DNA of 5,070 nt, from positions 1 through 5,070 of the forward strand of contig JAAYMG010000051.1 of assembly GCA_012521525.1 (NCBI GenBank), written 5' to 3'. Made by a program: the position numbers and the translations under genes. Of the stretch, positions 4,998-5,070 are shown piece by piece (the first letter of the stretch is position 1; every line of letters begins with the position of its first letter). The notes beneath the pieces were generated by a model that was not told the origin of the DNA, did no database searches, and saw only the letters and a program-made list of their open reading frames with translations. Origin of the DNA: Clostridiales bacterium (GTDB lineage Bacteria; Bacillota; Clostridia; Oscillospirales; JAAYOS01).

Positions 4998-5070
4998 TTA
5001 TTTCATCCTTTTTAGTCCGGCTATTTCTGAGACTCGTCCGCTTAATTCAACATCGAAATCCGTTGTCCTA
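4998..5070 (-). CDS. C-terminal end of an unidentified gene (start beyond window)
   Basis: An open minus-strand frame enters from the right edge and gives 23 codons ending in SGRVSEIAGLKRMK before TAA (5000-4998). It ends 25 bp upstream of the VOC ATG with the same orientation, as expected for the preceding gene of an operon. The AAGGATGAAATAA around its stop resembles a ribosome binding site but is too far from the VOC ATG. The fragment is too short for family assignment. Confidence 0.5.
   Translation of the reverse strand, partial: RTTDFDVELSGRVSEIAGLKRMK

Overview
The window looks like an accessory stretch of a Firmicutes chromosome, probably class Clostridia and possibly Lachnospiraceae. 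The grounds are AT-rich spacers, strong AGGAGG-type ribosome binding sites about 8 nt from their starts, textbook sigma-A promoters, and small protein types common in gut Clostridia. This placement is inference; no rRNA, tRNA, phage, IS or CRISPR feature is visible.

Left part (1-1038, minus strand). A transcript starts from TTGACA-N17-TATACA (1010-1038). It first encodes a 25-residue peptide (918-995), then a hairpin with a T-rich tail (866-906). Next comes a 44-residue ORF (707-841) that resembles only the N-terminus of aminoglycoside-phosphotransferase-type proteins. Last is an overlapping GTG-started gene that runs off the left edge (1-717), a conserved-looking hypothetical with an alpha/alpha-toroid flavour. 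The peptide, hairpin and sequestered Shine-Dalgarno together look like a leader-peptide attenuator, as found before many antibiotic-responsive genes. It is the most interesting signal in the window.

Middle (1039-3450). A perfect 19-bp palindrome (1092-1110) lies between the leftward promoter and a rightward TTGACA-N17-TACAAT promoter (1153-1181). The rightward promoter drives a cytosolic alpha/beta hydrolase (1272-2351). That gene converges on a MerR-family regulator with a C-terminal effector-binding domain (2446-3396, minus), and a long hairpin terminator (2394-2430) separates the two. The MerR gene has a characteristic promoter with a 19-bp spacer and a TACC-N4-GGTA dyad, indicating autoregulation.

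Right part (3456-5070, all minus). Reading from the right edge there are the last 23 codons of an unknown gene, then a VOC/PhnB-like protein (4583-4972). Next comes a probably frameshifted small ORF (4326-4590) overlapping the VOC stop, then an intact 109-residue conserved-type hypothetical (3969-4298). After these come a twice-frameshifted fragment of a RyR-domain protein (3525-3941) and a strong terminator (3456-3497). This block mixes intact small genes with decaying fragments.

Spacers over 300 bp: only 842-1271 qualifies, and it holds the divergent promoters, leader peptide, attenuator and palindrome. The 4299-4582 gap is mostly filled by the suspected broken ORF.
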